The notes: generated by a model from the letters alone, not told the origin. A DNA stretch of 37,174 nucleotides from Ruminococcus sp. UBA1394 (GCA_002305725.1 DBQM01000048.1:1-37174); one strand, 5' to 3'; positions 7,656 to 17,562 are shown, counted from the stretch's first letter. Made by a program: numbers and translations.

Positions 7656-8260
7656 TATACAGTTTAAGAGGAAAGCTTATACATAAAGAACCGATGCTGG
7701 CTGTTGTGGAATGCGGGGGCGTTGGTTATGCCTGCCGTACTACCTGTTCGACTGCCTCTCAGCTTGACGCTGTCGGAAAGGAAGTAAGCCTTTATACATA
7801 TCTTTATGTCAGAGAGGATAATATTGAGCTTTTCGGATTTTATACAACGCAGGAACTTAACTGCTTTAAAATGCTTATAACCGTTTCGGGCGTAGGTCCC
7901 AAAGCGGCACTTGCGATACTTTCGGATATTGACTCACAGCGTTTTGCTCTTACTGTTGCATCCGGCGACAGCAAGGTTTTCACCAAAACAAAGGGAGTAG
8001 GTCCCAAGCTTGCCCAGAGGATAGTTCTGGAGCTGAAAGACAAGATAGCTAAAGAGGCTACCTCCAAAGAGCTTGCGGACGGCTTTAAGGTTCCCGAAAC
8101 TGTTTCGGGGGACAACGTTTCAGAGGCTATGTCCGCACTTATGGTACTGGGTTATACACAGGCGGAGGCTGCCGGAGCAGTTTCAAAAATTGACGGTTCT
8201 CTTGATTCGGGAGAGATTATTAAACGTGCGCTGAAAATTATCGGCAGTCAGATGAAATAA
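7652..8260 (+). CDS. ruvA: Holliday junction branch migration protein RuvA
   Basis: DNA-binding subunit of the RuvAB branch migration motor. The 202-aa protein has the N-terminal OB domain (about 1-62), two helix-hairpin-helix motifs with the GVGPK signature (VSGVGPKAA and TKGVGPKLA), and a C-terminal three-helix domain (about 155-202) that contacts RuvB. The start codon overlaps the ruvC stop. Its place between ruvC and ruvB is the common Firmicutes order. Confidence 0.96.
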   Translation: MIYSLRGKLIHKEPMLAVVECGGVGYACRTTCSTASQLDAVGKEVSLYTYLYVREDNIELFGFYTTQELNCFKMLITVSGVGPKAALAILSDIDSQRFALTVASGDSKVFTKTKGVGPKLAQRIVLELKDKIAKEATSKELADGFKVPETVSGDNVSEAMSALMVLGYTQAEAAGAVSKIDGSLDSGEIIKRALKIIGSQMK

Positions 8261-8272
8261 CGGGAGATAAAA

Positions 8273-9322
8273 GTGATAGAAACAGGAGATATGGAGTTTG
8301 AGAGCAGGGCAGTCGCCCCGGAATATACTGAGGCTGACAATGAAACTGAATTTACCCTCCGTCCTCAGACGTTACAGGAATACATAGGACAGGATAAGGT
8401 CAAGGAAAATCTTGCAATATATATCGAGGCTGCAAAGCGCAGGGGAGAGCCTCTTGACCATGTCCTGCTTTACGGTCCTCCGGGACTGGGCAAGACCACT
8501 CTTGCCGGAATAATCGCTCACGAAATGGGTGCAAACCTGAGAATAACAACAGGACCTGCCATTGAAAAGCCGGGCGACCTTGCGGCGCTGCTTACCAATC
8601 TTTCGGCAAATGATGTTCTGTTCATTGACGAAATACACAGGCTTTCAAGGGCAATCGAGGAGATTTTATATCCTGCCCTTGAGGACAATGCCCTTGATAT
8701 TGTAATAGGAAAAGGTCCTTCGGCACGTTCCATAAGAGTTGACCTTGAAAAATTCACCCTTGTTGGCGCTACCACAAGGGCAGGTCAGCTTACTTCGCCG
8801 CTGCGTGACCGTTTCGGTATCGTACAGCGACTGGAACTTTATACACATGAGCAGTTAAGCGATATCATAAGAAGGAGCAGCAATATTCTGGGAATACCAT
8901 GTACTGCTGACGGTGCACTTGAAATAGCAAAGCGTTCAAGGGGTACGCCGAGAATTGCAAACAGGCTTTTGAAGAGAGTAAGGGACTTTGCCGAGGTAAT
9001 GGGAAACGGCGAGATAACAGCCGACATAGCGTCCATAGCGCTTAACAGACTGGAAATTGATTCGCTTGGTCTTGACAGCCTTGACAAAAGAATGTTAACA
9101 ATGCTGATAAAGGGATATAACGGCGGTCCTGCCGGACTTGAAACCCTTGCCTCTGCAATAGGCGAGGAGGCGGTTACGCTGGAGGACGTATGCGAACCGT
9201 TCCTTATGCAGCTTGGATTTCTTGCGAGGACTCCGAGGGGCAGAGTTGCGACTAATCTGGCTTACGCTCATCTTGGTTTTACTAAAAACGATGACGAAGA
9301 TGACGGACAGCTTACACTATAA
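8273..9322 (+). CDS. ruvB: Holliday junction branch migration ATPase RuvB
   Basis: AAA+ motor that drives branch migration with RuvA. Walker A GPPGLGKT is at residues 68-75, Walker B FIDEIH follows, and the sensor GATTRAG and arginine-finger-containing LRDRFGI are present. The C-terminal winged helix ends with GFLARTPRGR. The length of 349 aa is normal. The start is GTG 8273, preceded by CGGGAG at six bases; the in-frame ATG 18 bases later has a poorly spaced site. It lies 12 bases after ruvA. Confidence 0.96.
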   Translation: MIETGDMEFESRAVAPEYTEADNETEFTLRPQTLQEYIGQDKVKENLAIYIEAAKRRGEPLDHVLLYGPPGLGKTTLAGIIAHEMGANLRITTGPAIEKPGDLAALLTNLSANDVLFIDEIHRLSRAIEEILYPALEDNALDIVIGKGPSARSIRVDLEKFTLVGATTRAGQLTSPLRDRFGIVQRLELYTHEQLSDIIRRSSNILGIPCTADGALEIAKRSRGTPRIANRLLKRVRDFAEVMGNGEITADIASIALNRLEIDSLGLDSLDKRMLTMLIKGYNGGPAGLETLASAIGEEAVTLEDVCEPFLMQLGFLARTPRGRVATNLAYAHLGFTKNDDEDDGQLTL

Positions 9323-9358
9323 ATTATATAAAAATATATTTTAAGGAGAAACTGACAA

Positions 9359-10711
9359 ATGGGAAGACTATTCGGGACAGACGGTGCAAGGGGAGTTGCT
9401 ATTACAGAACTTACCTGTGAAACAGCAATGAACATAGGAAGAGCAGCAGCAATTGTACTTACAAAGAGAACAAAGCACAAGCCGACAATCTTTATCGGAA
9501 AGGATACAAGAATTTCTTCGGACGTTCTTGAAGCGGCACTTGCGGCAGGTATATGCTCTGTCGGCGCAAACGTTCAGATTTTAGGCGTTGTGCCTACTCC
9601 GGCAGTTGCAGCGCTTGTTCAGCAGAAAAAGGCAGACGCAGGCGTTATGATATCTGCGTCACACAACAGCTTTGAGTTTAACGGTATAAAGCTTTTTTCA
9701 TCAACAGGCTACAAGCTTTCTGATGAAATAGAAGAGGAAATAGAGGAACTTATCCTTGACAAGCCGCAGGAAATGAAGCTTGTGTCTGACGGTGAAGTGG
9801 GTAAAATCACATATTACCGTGACGCACAGACAGACTATATCAGATACATCATGAAGTGTATCAAGGGCAACCTTACAGGTCTGAGAATCGCCCTTGACTG
9901 CGCAAACGGAAGTGCCTCCGCAACAGCAAAAAGGCTTTTTGAGGGACTGGGCGCAAGCGTTTATGTTATCAATGCCTCACCAAACGGCGTAAACATCAAC
10001 GACAACTGCGGTTCTACTCACATAAACAATCTCATGCAGTTTGTTGTTGACAAAAAGTGTCATGCCGGACTTGCGTTTGACGGTGACGCTGACAGATGTC
10101 TTGCAGTTGACGAAAAGGGCGAGCTGGTTGACGGCGACAAGCTTATAGCAATCTGTGCAAAGGCTTACAAGGAGAAGGGTAAGCTTAAAAAGGATACTGC
10201 CGTTGTTACGGTCATGAGTAATCTGGGATTTAAGTATTTTGCCAAAGACAATGATATAAAAATGCAGACCACAAAGGTCGGTGACAGATACGTTCTTGAA
10301 AAAATGCTTGAGGGCGGTTATAATCTCGGCGGTGAGCAGAGCGGTCACATCATCTTCCTTGACGAAGCAAACACAGGTGACGGTCAGCTTTCCGGTGCAA
10401 AGGTGCTTGAAATCCTCGCAGAATCCGGAAAGAAAATGTCAGAACTTGCGTCTGTCATGGAACATTTCCCACAGGTCATGATTAACGTTAAGATAAGTCC
10501 CCGTGACAAAGAAGTGTGGAAAAACGACAGTCAGATAACTGACCTTATCGAGCAGTATGAGTCTGAACTGGGCGACAGCGGAAGAATACTTGTAAGAGAA
10601 AGCGGTACAGAACCCCTTATCAGAGTTATGCTGGAGGGCAGGGATTTCAGTCAGATAAATAAATTCGCTGTTGCTATTGCTGATAAAATCAGAGAGAGAA
10701 CAGGAAAATGA
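9359..10711 (+). CDS. glmM: Phosphoglucosamine mutase
   Basis: Converts glucosamine-6-phosphate to glucosamine-1-phosphate for UDP-GlcNAc and peptidoglycan synthesis. The phosphoserine is Ser101 in ISASHNS; the magnesium loop DGDADR is at 241-246; the sugar loop GEQSGHI and phosphate-binding RESGTEPLIRVM follow in order. The 450-aa length is the family norm. ATG 9359 follows AAGGAGA. It is 36 bases downstream of ruvB and overlaps the next gene by four bases (ATGA), so it probably belongs to the ruv transcript. Confidence 0.96.
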   Translation: MGRLFGTDGARGVAITELTCETAMNIGRAAAIVLTKRTKHKPTIFIGKDTRISSDVLEAALAAGICSVGANVQILGVVPTPAVAALVQQKKADAGVMISASHNSFEFNGIKLFSSTGYKLSDEIEEEIEELILDKPQEMKLVSDGEVGKITYYRDAQTDYIRYIMKCIKGNLTGLRIALDCANGSASATAKRLFEGLGASVYVINASPNGVNINDNCGSTHINNLMQFVVDKKCHAGLAFDGDADRCLAVDEKGELVDGDKLIAICAKAYKEKGKLKKDTAVVTVMSNLGFKYFAKDNDIKMQTTKVGDRYVLEKMLEGGYNLGGEQSGHIIFLDEANTGDGQLSGAKVLEILAESGKKMSELASVMEHFPQVMINVKISPRDKEVWKNDSQITDLIEQYESELGDSGRILVRESGTEPLIRVMLEGRDFSQINKFAVAIADKIRERTGK

Positions 10712-11400
10712 AAATAACTGTAATAAACGGGCAGAACCATAAAGGCTCTACTTATAACATGGGCAGAATGCTTACTGAAAAGCTGTCGGGAGAGGTAACA
10801 GAAATATTTCTTCCCCGTGATTTCGGAGAGTTCTGCTGCGGCTGTGTGAACTGCATCGGAAAAACCGCAGAACTTTGTCCTCACTATGAAAAGCTGAAAC
10901 CCATAACAGAGGCAATTGACAGCGCAGACGTTCTGGTTTTTACCTCTCCGGTTTATGTTTTTCACTGTACTGGCTCGATGAAAGCCTTTCTTGACCACTA
11001 CGGCTGGCGCTGGATGGTACACCGTCCGGATGAGAAAATGTTTACCAAACAGGCGGTAATACTTTCAACTGCCGCCGGAGCAGGCATGAAATCTACAAAC
11101 AAGGATATAAAGGACAGCCTGTTTTTCTGGGGTGTCGGCAGAATATATACCTGCGGAACCGCTGTTATGGAGACTTCATGGGAAAGAGTCGGGGACAAGA
11201 TAAAAGACAGGATAAATAAAAAGCTTGACAAAATTGCCGGACGGATTAAAGCCGGATACGGCAGAGTTACACCGTCTATAAAAACAAAATGCCTGTTTTA
11301 TATTATGAGAATGGCTCATAAGAAAGGCACTTTTCCCGTTGATGATGAGTACTGGAGAGAAAAAGGCTGGTGCGGAAAGGTCCGCCCGTGGAAAAAATAA
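10708..11400 (+). CDS. Flavodoxin-fold NAD(P)H oxidoreductase, iron-sulfur flavoprotein-like
   Basis: Member of the NADPH-dependent FMN reductase superfamily, cytoplasmic. The N-terminal strand-loop INGQNHKGST is the FMN phosphate loop, and FTSPVYVFHCTGSMKAFLDH is the typical second flavin loop. Cysteines 43, 46, 49 and 57 make a C-x2-C-x2-C-x7-C arrangement, plus an extra Cys44. This fits the compact motif of Isf-type flavoproteins that bind a 4Fe-4S cluster. The C-terminal 60 residues are basic and unusually long for this family. The start overlaps the glmM stop, so it is translationally coupled. The electron donor and acceptor are unknown. Confidence 0.8.
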   Translation: MKITVINGQNHKGSTYNMGRMLTEKLSGEVTEIFLPRDFGEFCCGCVNCIGKTAELCPHYEKLKPITEAIDSADVLVFTSPVYVFHCTGSMKAFLDHYGWRWMVHRPDEKMFTKQAVILSTAAGAGMKSTNKDIKDSLFFWGVGRIYTCGTAVMETSWERVGDKIKDRINKKLDKIAGRIKAGYGRVTPSIKTKCLFYIMRMAHKKGTFPVDDEYWREKGWCGKVRPWKK

Positions 11401-11421
11401 AATTGTAAAGGAATGCGATAT

Positions 11422-12288
11422 ATGCGCATAGCAGATAAATGGAAAGAATACAGAATAATTGATACGACCTCGCAGGAAAAGCTGGAATCGTGGAACGGCA
11501 TACTGCTTATCCGTCCGGACCCCCAGATAATCTGGAAAACTCCGCAGAAATCTCCTCTGTGGGAAAGAGCGCAGGGACATTACCACCGTTCTTCCTCCGG
11601 AGGCGGCAGCTGGACTTTTGCCAAAAAGCCGCCGGAATCCTGGGAGATGTCCTACGGCGAACTGAAATTCTGCATAAAGCCTACAGGTTTCAAGCATACC
11701 GGTCTTTTTCCGGAACAGGCGGTAAACTGGGACTTTATGATGGATAAGATTCGCAGTGCAGGACGGCAGATAAACGTTCTGAACCTGTTTGCATATACCG
11801 GCGGTGCAACACTTGCCTGTGCTGCGGCAGGGGCGAATGTCTGTCACGTTGACGCGTCAAAGGGCATGGTGAACTGGGCAAGGGAGAATGCCGCCCTGTC
11901 CGGACTCAGCGGCAAGCCGATACGCTGGCTGGTTGACGACTGTGAAAAATTTATTGCAAGGGAAATCAGACGTGGCAGAAAGTATGACGCCGTTATAATG
12001 GACCCTCCAAGCTACGGCAGAGGTCCGGGGGGAGAAGTATGGAAGCTTGAGGACTGCGTTTATGACCTTGTAAAGCTCTGCACAGGCGTTCTGAGCGATA
12101 ATCCGCTGTTTTTCCTTATAAACAGCTATACCACAGGTCTTTCTCCGTCTGTTATGGGGTATATTCTCGGGGAAACTATCTGTCCGCAGTTCGGCGGAGA
12201 TGTTACTTTTGACGAAATAGGACTTCCTGTTGAGCAGAGCGGACTTTGTCTGCCATGCGGTTCAACGGCTATCTGGCAGAAAGGATAA
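11422..12288 (+). CDS. RlmI-like class I SAM-dependent methyltransferase
   Basis: Probable RNA (cytosine-C5) methyltransferase related to RlmI/YwbD, acting on rRNA. The SAM motif NLFAYTGGATLA is followed by the acidic CHVDASKGM loop, and the catalytic motif is MDPPSYGRGP. It lacks the N-terminal PUA domain of E. coli RlmI; the first 100 residues are instead a short beta-rich region with a YHRSSSGGGSW stretch. I prefer ATG 11422, because ATG 11413 abuts the AAAGGA site while 11422 is about 9 bases from it. The stop is two bases from ecfA1. The substrate is inferred from family only. Confidence 0.8.
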   Translation: MRIADKWKEYRIIDTTSQEKLESWNGILLIRPDPQIIWKTPQKSPLWERAQGHYHRSSSGGGSWTFAKKPPESWEMSYGELKFCIKPTGFKHTGLFPEQAVNWDFMMDKIRSAGRQINVLNLFAYTGGATLACAAAGANVCHVDASKGMVNWARENAALSGLSGKPIRWLVDDCEKFIAREIRRGRKYDAVIMDPPSYGRGPGGEVWKLEDCVYDLVKLCTGVLSDNPLFFLINSYTTGLSPSVMGYILGETICPQFGGDVTFDEIGLPVEQSGLCLPCGSTAIWQKG

Positions 12289-12290
12289 AT

Positions 12291-13124
12291 ATGGAGGCTT
12301 TTGCAAAGGCAGAAAAGCTTGATTTCAGATACAGCGATGATGACAGACTGGTTTTAAGCGGTCTTGACATTTCCTTTGAAGAGGGAGAGTTTACTGCGGT
12401 TTTAGGTCATAACGGCTGCGGAAAATCCACCCTTGCAAAACACATGAATGCAATACTGCTGCCGTCGGGCGGTGCAGTTTACATTGACGGTATTGACACT
12501 AAGGACGAGGATAAAATTTTTGATATACGTCAGAAAGTGGGAATGGTTTTTCAGAATCCAGATAACCAGATAGTGGCGTCAATCGTTGAGGAGGATGTGG
12601 CTTTTGCCCTTGAAAATTTAGGGGTAGAGCCGTCTGAGATACGCAGACGTGTTGATGAGGCGCTTAAAGCCGTAAATATGTATGAATACCGCAATCACGC
12701 TCCGCATCAGCTTTCAGGCGGTCAGAAACAGAGAGTGGCAATTGCCGGAATCATAGCAATGCGCCCCAAATGTATCGTCATGGACGAGCCTACCGCCATG
12801 CTTGACCCTGTGGGAAGAAAAGAGGTAATGGCAACCGTTAAGCGGCTGAATGAGGAATACGGTATCACTATAATTCTGATAACACATTATATGGAAGAGG
12901 CGGCGAAATGCCGGAGAGTTATTGTCATGGACAAGGGGAAAATACTCCTTGACGACACACCGTCAGAGGTCTTTTCACAGGTTGAGCTTATGAAATCTGT
13001 GGGACTTGACGTGCCGCAGGTGACAGAGCTGGTTTACGAGCTTAATAAAAGCGGACTGAAGCTTGATACCCATATAATAACTGAAGAGGAATGTGCTGAC
13101 GCACTGATTGAACTGCTTTCATAA
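12291..13124 (+). CDS. ecfA1: ECF transporter ATPase EcfA1
   Basis: One of the two ATPases of the shared energy-coupling factor module for vitamin and metal uptake, cytoplasmic face of the membrane. Walker A GHNGCGKST is at 39-47; the Q-loop FQNPDNQ, signature LSGGQKQ, Walker B VMDEPTAMLDP and switch His in ITHY are all intact. I set the start at ATG 12291, since AAGGA lies six bases upstream; a longer frame back to 12246 would run into the methyltransferase gene. The length of 277 aa is normal. Confidence 0.93.
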   Translation: MEAFAKAEKLDFRYSDDDRLVLSGLDISFEEGEFTAVLGHNGCGKSTLAKHMNAILLPSGGAVYIDGIDTKDEDKIFDIRQKVGMVFQNPDNQIVASIVEEDVAFALENLGVEPSEIRRRVDEALKAVNMYEYRNHAPHQLSGGQKQRVAIAGIIAMRPKCIVMDEPTAMLDPVGRKEVMATVKRLNEEYGITIILITHYMEEAAKCRRVIVMDKGKILLDDTPSEVFSQVELMKSVGLDVPQVTELVYELNKSGLKLDTHIITEEECADALIELLS

Positions 13125-13148
13125 GCAGTATCCGGAGGAGTTTTTGAG

Positions 13149-14015
13149 TTGACGATTTTGAAAACAGAAAACCTGAATTATGTTTACAGTCAGGGAACAC
13201 CGTTTGAAAAAACAGCGGTAAGAAATGTTAATCTTGAAATTGAAAAGGGAGAATTTGTGGGGATAATCGGACATACGGGGTCCGGCAAATCCACGCTTAT
13301 CCAGCATTTCAACGGACTTTTAAGACCGTTTTCCGGAAAAATATACCTTGACGGAAAGGATATATGGGCGGACAAGTCACAGATACGTCAGGTCAGATTC
13401 AGAGTGGGACTTGTTTTTCAGTATCCGGAATATCAGATATTCGAGGAAACAGTTTACAGGGACATTGCTTTCGGTCCGAAAAATATGGGACTGAGCGAAC
13501 AGGAAACTGACCGCAGAGTCAGAGCGACTGCCGAAAGAGTAGGCATTCCGTCGGATATGCTTGAAAAGTCGCCCTTTGAACTTTCGGGGGGAGAAAAAAG
13601 GCGTGTAGCAATTGCCGGGGTCATGGCAATGGAACCTGAGATACTCATTCTCGATGAGCCGACAGCCGGTCTTGACCCGAAAGGCAGGGAGCTGATTCTG
13701 AATCAGATAAAGGAATATCACAAAACTATGGGCTGTACAGTTCTGCTGGTATCCCACAGCATGGAGGACGTTGCAAGATATGCCTCAAAGCTGCTGGTTA
13801 TGAACAGGGCGGAGGTTTTCTGCTTTGATTCCACAGCTGAGGTGTTCAGGCGTTCAGCTGAAATTGAGAAAATCGGACTTTCCGTTCCTCAGATAATAAG
13901 AGTTTTCAATATTCTGAGAGAAAAGGGTATTGATATCGCAGATGACGTTTATACCGTAAAATATGCAAAGGAAAAGATTCTGGAATACATGAAAAGCGGA
14001 GGGAAACTGCAATGA
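13149..14015 (+). CDS. ecfA2: ECF transporter ATPase EcfA2
   Basis: Second ATPase of the ECF module. Walker A GHTGSGKST starts at residue 41; the Q-loop FQYPEYQ, signature LSGGEKR, Walker B LDEPTAGLDP and VSHSME follow. The FQYPEYQ loop and LSGGEKRR are characteristic of EcfA2 rather than EcfA1. The start is a rare TTG at 13149, supported by GGAGGAG eight bases upstream and by the alignment of TILKTENLNYVYS with the family start. It overlaps ecfT by four bases. Confidence 0.93.
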   Translation: MTILKTENLNYVYSQGTPFEKTAVRNVNLEIEKGEFVGIIGHTGSGKSTLIQHFNGLLRPFSGKIYLDGKDIWADKSQIRQVRFRVGLVFQYPEYQIFEETVYRDIAFGPKNMGLSEQETDRRVRATAERVGIPSDMLEKSPFELSGGEKRRVAIAGVMAMEPEILILDEPTAGLDPKGRELILNQIKEYHKTMGCTVLLVSHSMEDVARYASKLLVMNRAEVFCFDSTAEVFRRSAEIEKIGLSVPQIIRVFNILREKGIDIADDVYTVKYAKEKILEYMKSGGKLQ

Positions 14016-14815
14016 TAAAGGATATCACGTTAGGACAGTATTTTCCCGGAAACAGCGTAGTACACAGAATGGACGCACGTTTCAAGCTTGTAATTACCAT
14101 GCTTTTCATTGTAATGCTTTTTATCGGCAGCAATACAATTGCTCTTGAAGTGGGGTTTGTCTTTACAGCTATGGCTTATCTGTGTTCATCAATTCCGGTA
14201 AAGCTGATAGCTAAAAGCATGAAACCGATACTGCCTATTCTGGCACTTACTACAATACTTAATCTTTTTATGATAACAAGCGGAATGCCGCTTTTTCAGT
14301 GGAAATTCATTGCGATAACGGACGAGGCGGTTGAAACTTCGGTGTTTATGATAGTCCGTATTCTTCTGCTGATAGCGGGCACTTCTCTGCTGACATATAC
14401 AACATCGCCTGTTGCGCTGACAGACGCAATTGAAAGGCTTTTAAGTCCGCTGAAACGCTTTAAACTGCCGGTAAGCGAGCTTGCAATGATGATGACTATT
14501 GCTCTGCGTTTTATCCCGACGCTTATAGAGGAAACCGACAAGATAATGTCGGCGCAGAAAGCAAGGGGTGCAGACATGGACGGCGGAAAGCTTAAAGACA
14601 AGGTAAAAGCCGTCATTCCCATAATAATACCACTTTTTGTTTCGGCTGTAAGACGTGCCGGAGAGCTTGCAACAGCTATGGAGTGCCGCTGCTACAGAGG
14701 CGGAGAGGGCAGAACGAGAATGAGGCAGTTAAAAAGCGGTGCTGCGGATTATGTTTCGCTTGCAATTACAGTTTTTTTTCTTGCCGCTGTGATTTTTATT
14801 AATGCTATTGACTGA
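14012..14815 (+). CDS. ecfT: ECF transporter transmembrane subunit EcfT
   Basis: Membrane scaffold that couples EcfA1/EcfA2 to exchangeable S components. The 267-aa protein begins with the typical DITLGQYFPGNSVVHRMDAR and has about five to six hydrophobic segments. The two coupling-helix motifs appear as QKARGAD and the MECRCYRGGEGRT stretch. The ATGA overlap with ecfA2 shows coupled translation. No S component gene is in the window, as expected for the group II type that shares one module among many S proteins. Confidence 0.92.
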   Translation: MIKDITLGQYFPGNSVVHRMDARFKLVITMLFIVMLFIGSNTIALEVGFVFTAMAYLCSSIPVKLIAKSMKPILPILALTTILNLFMITSGMPLFQWKFIAITDEAVETSVFMIVRILLLIAGTSLLTYTTSPVALTDAIERLLSPLKRFKLPVSELAMMMTIALRFIPTLIEETDKIMSAQKARGADMDGGKLKDKVKAVIPIIIPLFVSAVRRAGELATAMECRCYRGGEGRTRMRQLKSGAADYVSLAITVFFLAAVIFINAID

Positions 14816-14829
14816 GAGAGGACTGAACA

Positions 14830-17562
14830 ATGAACAAAGAAAAGACAAAAACAAAATCCGGTATCAGAAAGTCCGGAAAAATCAATCCGAAAAATAATAT
14901 TCTTTTATATAACCGCAAGGGTGAAACAAGAATTTATCTGATTCTTTCATTTCTGCTCCCGTTTGTGATAATGTGGTTTTTCTTTGCAAAAAGCGAAGTT
15001 CACCCGTTCGGTGACAAGCAGATACTTGTAACTGATTTGTGGCACCAGTATTACCCGTTTTTCAGAGTTGAGCATGAAAAACTCCAGAACCTTTCTTCAT
15101 TGCTGTATTCATGGGACACAGGACTTGGAACGAATTTTATTTCCCTCATGTCCTATTACGCAGCAAGTCCGCTGAATTTCCTGGCAGTATTTTTCCCGAT
15201 TGAGTATTCAAGAGATGCGCTTACTCTTTTCCTTACAATAAAAATCGGCTGTGCCGGACTGTTCTTTGCAATATTCCTAAAGCACACATTCAATAAAAAT
15301 GACATTTCAATAACTGCATTTGCCCTTTGTTTTGCGCTGTGCAATTATTTTATGGGTTACTACTGGAACATTATCTGGATGGACACAGTCGCTCTGCTTC
15401 CGCTGGTCGTTTTGGGAACAGTAAAGCTTTACAAAGAGGGCAAGTTCAGGCTTTACGCAATTTCCCTTGCACTCTCGCTGATGACCAGCTTTTACATCGG
15501 ACTTTTCACCTGTATTTTCACCGTTATGGTTTTCGGCGCTCTTGTTATTATCGACTGGGGCGGCTTTAAAAACGCATTCAAGCGTTTAGGTCAGATTGCC
15601 GGAGCAACTGTTATCGGAATCGGAATGGGTGCGGTCATTTTACTTCCTGCTTTCCTGGGACTTATGCTTACAAACAGTGTAGACAACCAGTTTCCGCAGG
15701 ATATAACCTTCTATGAACCGTGGCTTAAAATGATATCGTCTGTCATCGGATTCCATGAGCCGACTGCCAAAGAGGGACTCCCTAATTATTACTGCGGAAT
15801 GTTTGCTGTAATACTTCTTGGCGTGTTTATCCGTTCACGCAAGGTTAAAATCAGAGAGAAAATCGTTACAGTAATTTATCTTGCATTTATAATCGTAAGC
15901 TGTAATATGAATGTGCTGAACTATATGTGGCATGGTTTCCATTTCACAAATATGCTGCCTTACCGTTTTTCTTTCCTGCTTTCATTTATACTGCTTGCGG
16001 CAGGTTACAGAGCATTTACTGTAATGAAAGAAGAGGCAAGTATTTTTGATGTTATAGCAATGTCTGCAATGACATTTATAATCGCTCTCGTGGCTTACAG
16101 GGATCAGACTGAAAAGGCGCTGATTTCAAGTGTTGTAGTATGCTTTATCTTCGTTGCGATTATGTTCATTTATGAGAGAAAGCTTATCAATGAAAAGGTA
16201 CTCAATTTAGCAGTATTTGCAGTTTGCTTTGTTGAGATGGGAATGAATGCAGCCCTTGGCGTAAAGACAGTTACAGTAACAGGCTACAGCATCTATCCGA
16301 GAAAAAATGAGGCAATATCCGGGCTTATTGACAGCGTTGATGAAAACGACAGCGGATTTTACCGTTTGGAAACAACAACCAATTACACTATAAATGATCC
16401 TGCACTTTATGGCTACAGGGGAGTTTCTCAGTTCTCTTCAACAGCAAACGTCAATGTCACAAAGCTTATGCATGGACTGGGGCTGTTCGCCTCATCCGCC
16501 GGAAACAGATATTATTACAATCAGAACACAGCAGTCGTAAATATGTTCCTGAACCTTAAATATCTGATCTCGTCTGAAAGCTATTCCGGCGACCTGACCT
16601 ATCTTGATCCTCTGGCTGAAAAAGACGGAGCTTCGCTTTATCAGAACAATCATTATCTTCCGATAGGATTTGCCGCTGACAGCAGCATACTGGATTATGA
16701 CGGCGAATCGTTTATGCAGTTTGAAAATCAGAATGAACTTTTCAAGAAAGCAACCGGTATCGACGAGGATGTTCTGGTAAGAGTTGATATAAAGGATGTC
16801 GGCCACAAGGGACTCAACGTTATAAAATCCGGCTACGGAAACTATAATTTCCAGTATAACGCTCCGTCAGACGGAAGCAGCGACTGCTATCTGAAATATA
16901 ACTACACAGTTCCGGCAGATGGTCCTGTATATGCGACATTTGATTTTACTGACATTTCAAGCGTTAAAATAAAATCCGGCGATGCTGTTCTCCATACTCA
17001 GAATACAGGAAAGTACATCAATATATTTGCTGCCGGAGATTTCAAAGCAGGAGATGTTGTTACTTTCCAGGCAGATGTTGAGGAGCAGAAAAGCGGAAAC
17101 GGTACGATTTATGTTTATCAGATAAATAAGGAAGTATTTGAAAAAGGCTATGAAAAGCTGAAATCGGGCGGACTGAATGTAACTGATTATGACGATACAC
17201 ATATAAGCGGAACAATTACAGCCGCTGAGGACTGTGTTATGTATACATCAATTCCTTATGACGGCGGCTGGAAAGCTTATGTTGACGGAAAGGAAACAGA
17301 AGTAAAGTCAATGAAGGACGCTTTTGTCTGTGTTCCGCTTTCTGCCGGCGAACATACCATTGAGCTGAAATACTGTCCGCCGGGATTTGTTCCTGGTCTG
17401 GTAATATCCATTGTGTCAGTAGCAATGCTTGTGCTCCTCTGGATATTTGAGCCGAAACTCAAAAAGGTATTCAGCGCAAAATCAAAGACAGTCCCGGAAA
17501 CTTCTGAGGAAATTCCGGAAGACAATGAAGATAACGGAGCAGAGGAAAATGAGGAATCTTAA
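14830..17562 (+). CDS. YfhO-family membrane protein (GT-C-like)
   Basis: Large polytopic membrane protein of 910 aa with roughly twelve or more hydrophobic segments between residues 33 and 480. An extracytoplasmic beta-rich domain follows (about 490-865), then one last membrane helix (about 870-890) and a Glu/Asn-rich tail. The first outside loop carries TDLWHQYYPFF and YSWDTGLGTNF, typical of the YfhO family. Bacillus YfhO is implicated in glycosylating lipoteichoic acid with an undecaprenyl-linked sugar. By analogy this may modify a surface polymer here, which is inference. It starts 14 bases after ecfT and overlaps the start of truA by 14 bases. Confidence 0.85.
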   Translation: MNKEKTKTKSGIRKSGKINPKNNILLYNRKGETRIYLILSFLLPFVIMWFFFAKSEVHPFGDKQILVTDLWHQYYPFFRVEHEKLQNLSSLLYSWDTGLGTNFISLMSYYAASPLNFLAVFFPIEYSRDALTLFLTIKIGCAGLFFAIFLKHTFNKNDISITAFALCFALCNYFMGYYWNIIWMDTVALLPLVVLGTVKLYKEGKFRLYAISLALSLMTSFYIGLFTCIFTVMVFGALVIIDWGGFKNAFKRLGQIAGATVIGIGMGAVILLPAFLGLMLTNSVDNQFPQDITFYEPWLKMISSVIGFHEPTAKEGLPNYYCGMFAVILLGVFIRSRKVKIREKIVTVIYLAFIIVSCNMNVLNYMWHGFHFTNMLPYRFSFLLSFILLAAGYRAFTVMKEEASIFDVIAMSAMTFIIALVAYRDQTEKALISSVVVCFIFVAIMFIYERKLINEKVLNLAVFAVCFVEMGMNAALGVKTVTVTGYSIYPRKNEAISGLIDSVDENDSGFYRLETTTNYTINDPALYGYRGVSQFSSTANVNVTKLMHGLGLFASSAGNRYYYNQNTAVVNMFLNLKYLISSESYSGDLTYLDPLAEKDGASLYQNNHYLPIGFAADSSILDYDGESFMQFENQNELFKKATGIDEDVLVRVDIKDVGHKGLNVIKSGYGNYNFQYNAPSDGSSDCYLKYNYTVPADGPVYATFDFTDISSVKIKSGDAVLHTQNTGKYINIFAAGDFKAGDVVTFQADVEEQKSGNGTIYVYQINKEVFEKGYEKLKSGGLNVTDYDDTHISGTITAAEDCVMYTSIPYDGGWKAYVDGKETEVKSMKDAFVCVPLSAGEHTIELKYCPPGFVPGLVISIVSVAMLVLLWIFEPKLKKVFSAKSKTVPETSEEIPEDNEDNGAEENEES

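Noticed and set aside
11176..11847. A 223-codon minus-strand ORF across the flavoprotein and methyltransferase genes
   Set aside because: Both plus-strand genes have clear family motifs; the antisense product has none and no ribosome site.
17429..17548. Longer TruA starting at 17429
   Set aside because: The added 40 residues are the out-of-frame reading of the yfhO end and are not part of the TruA family.
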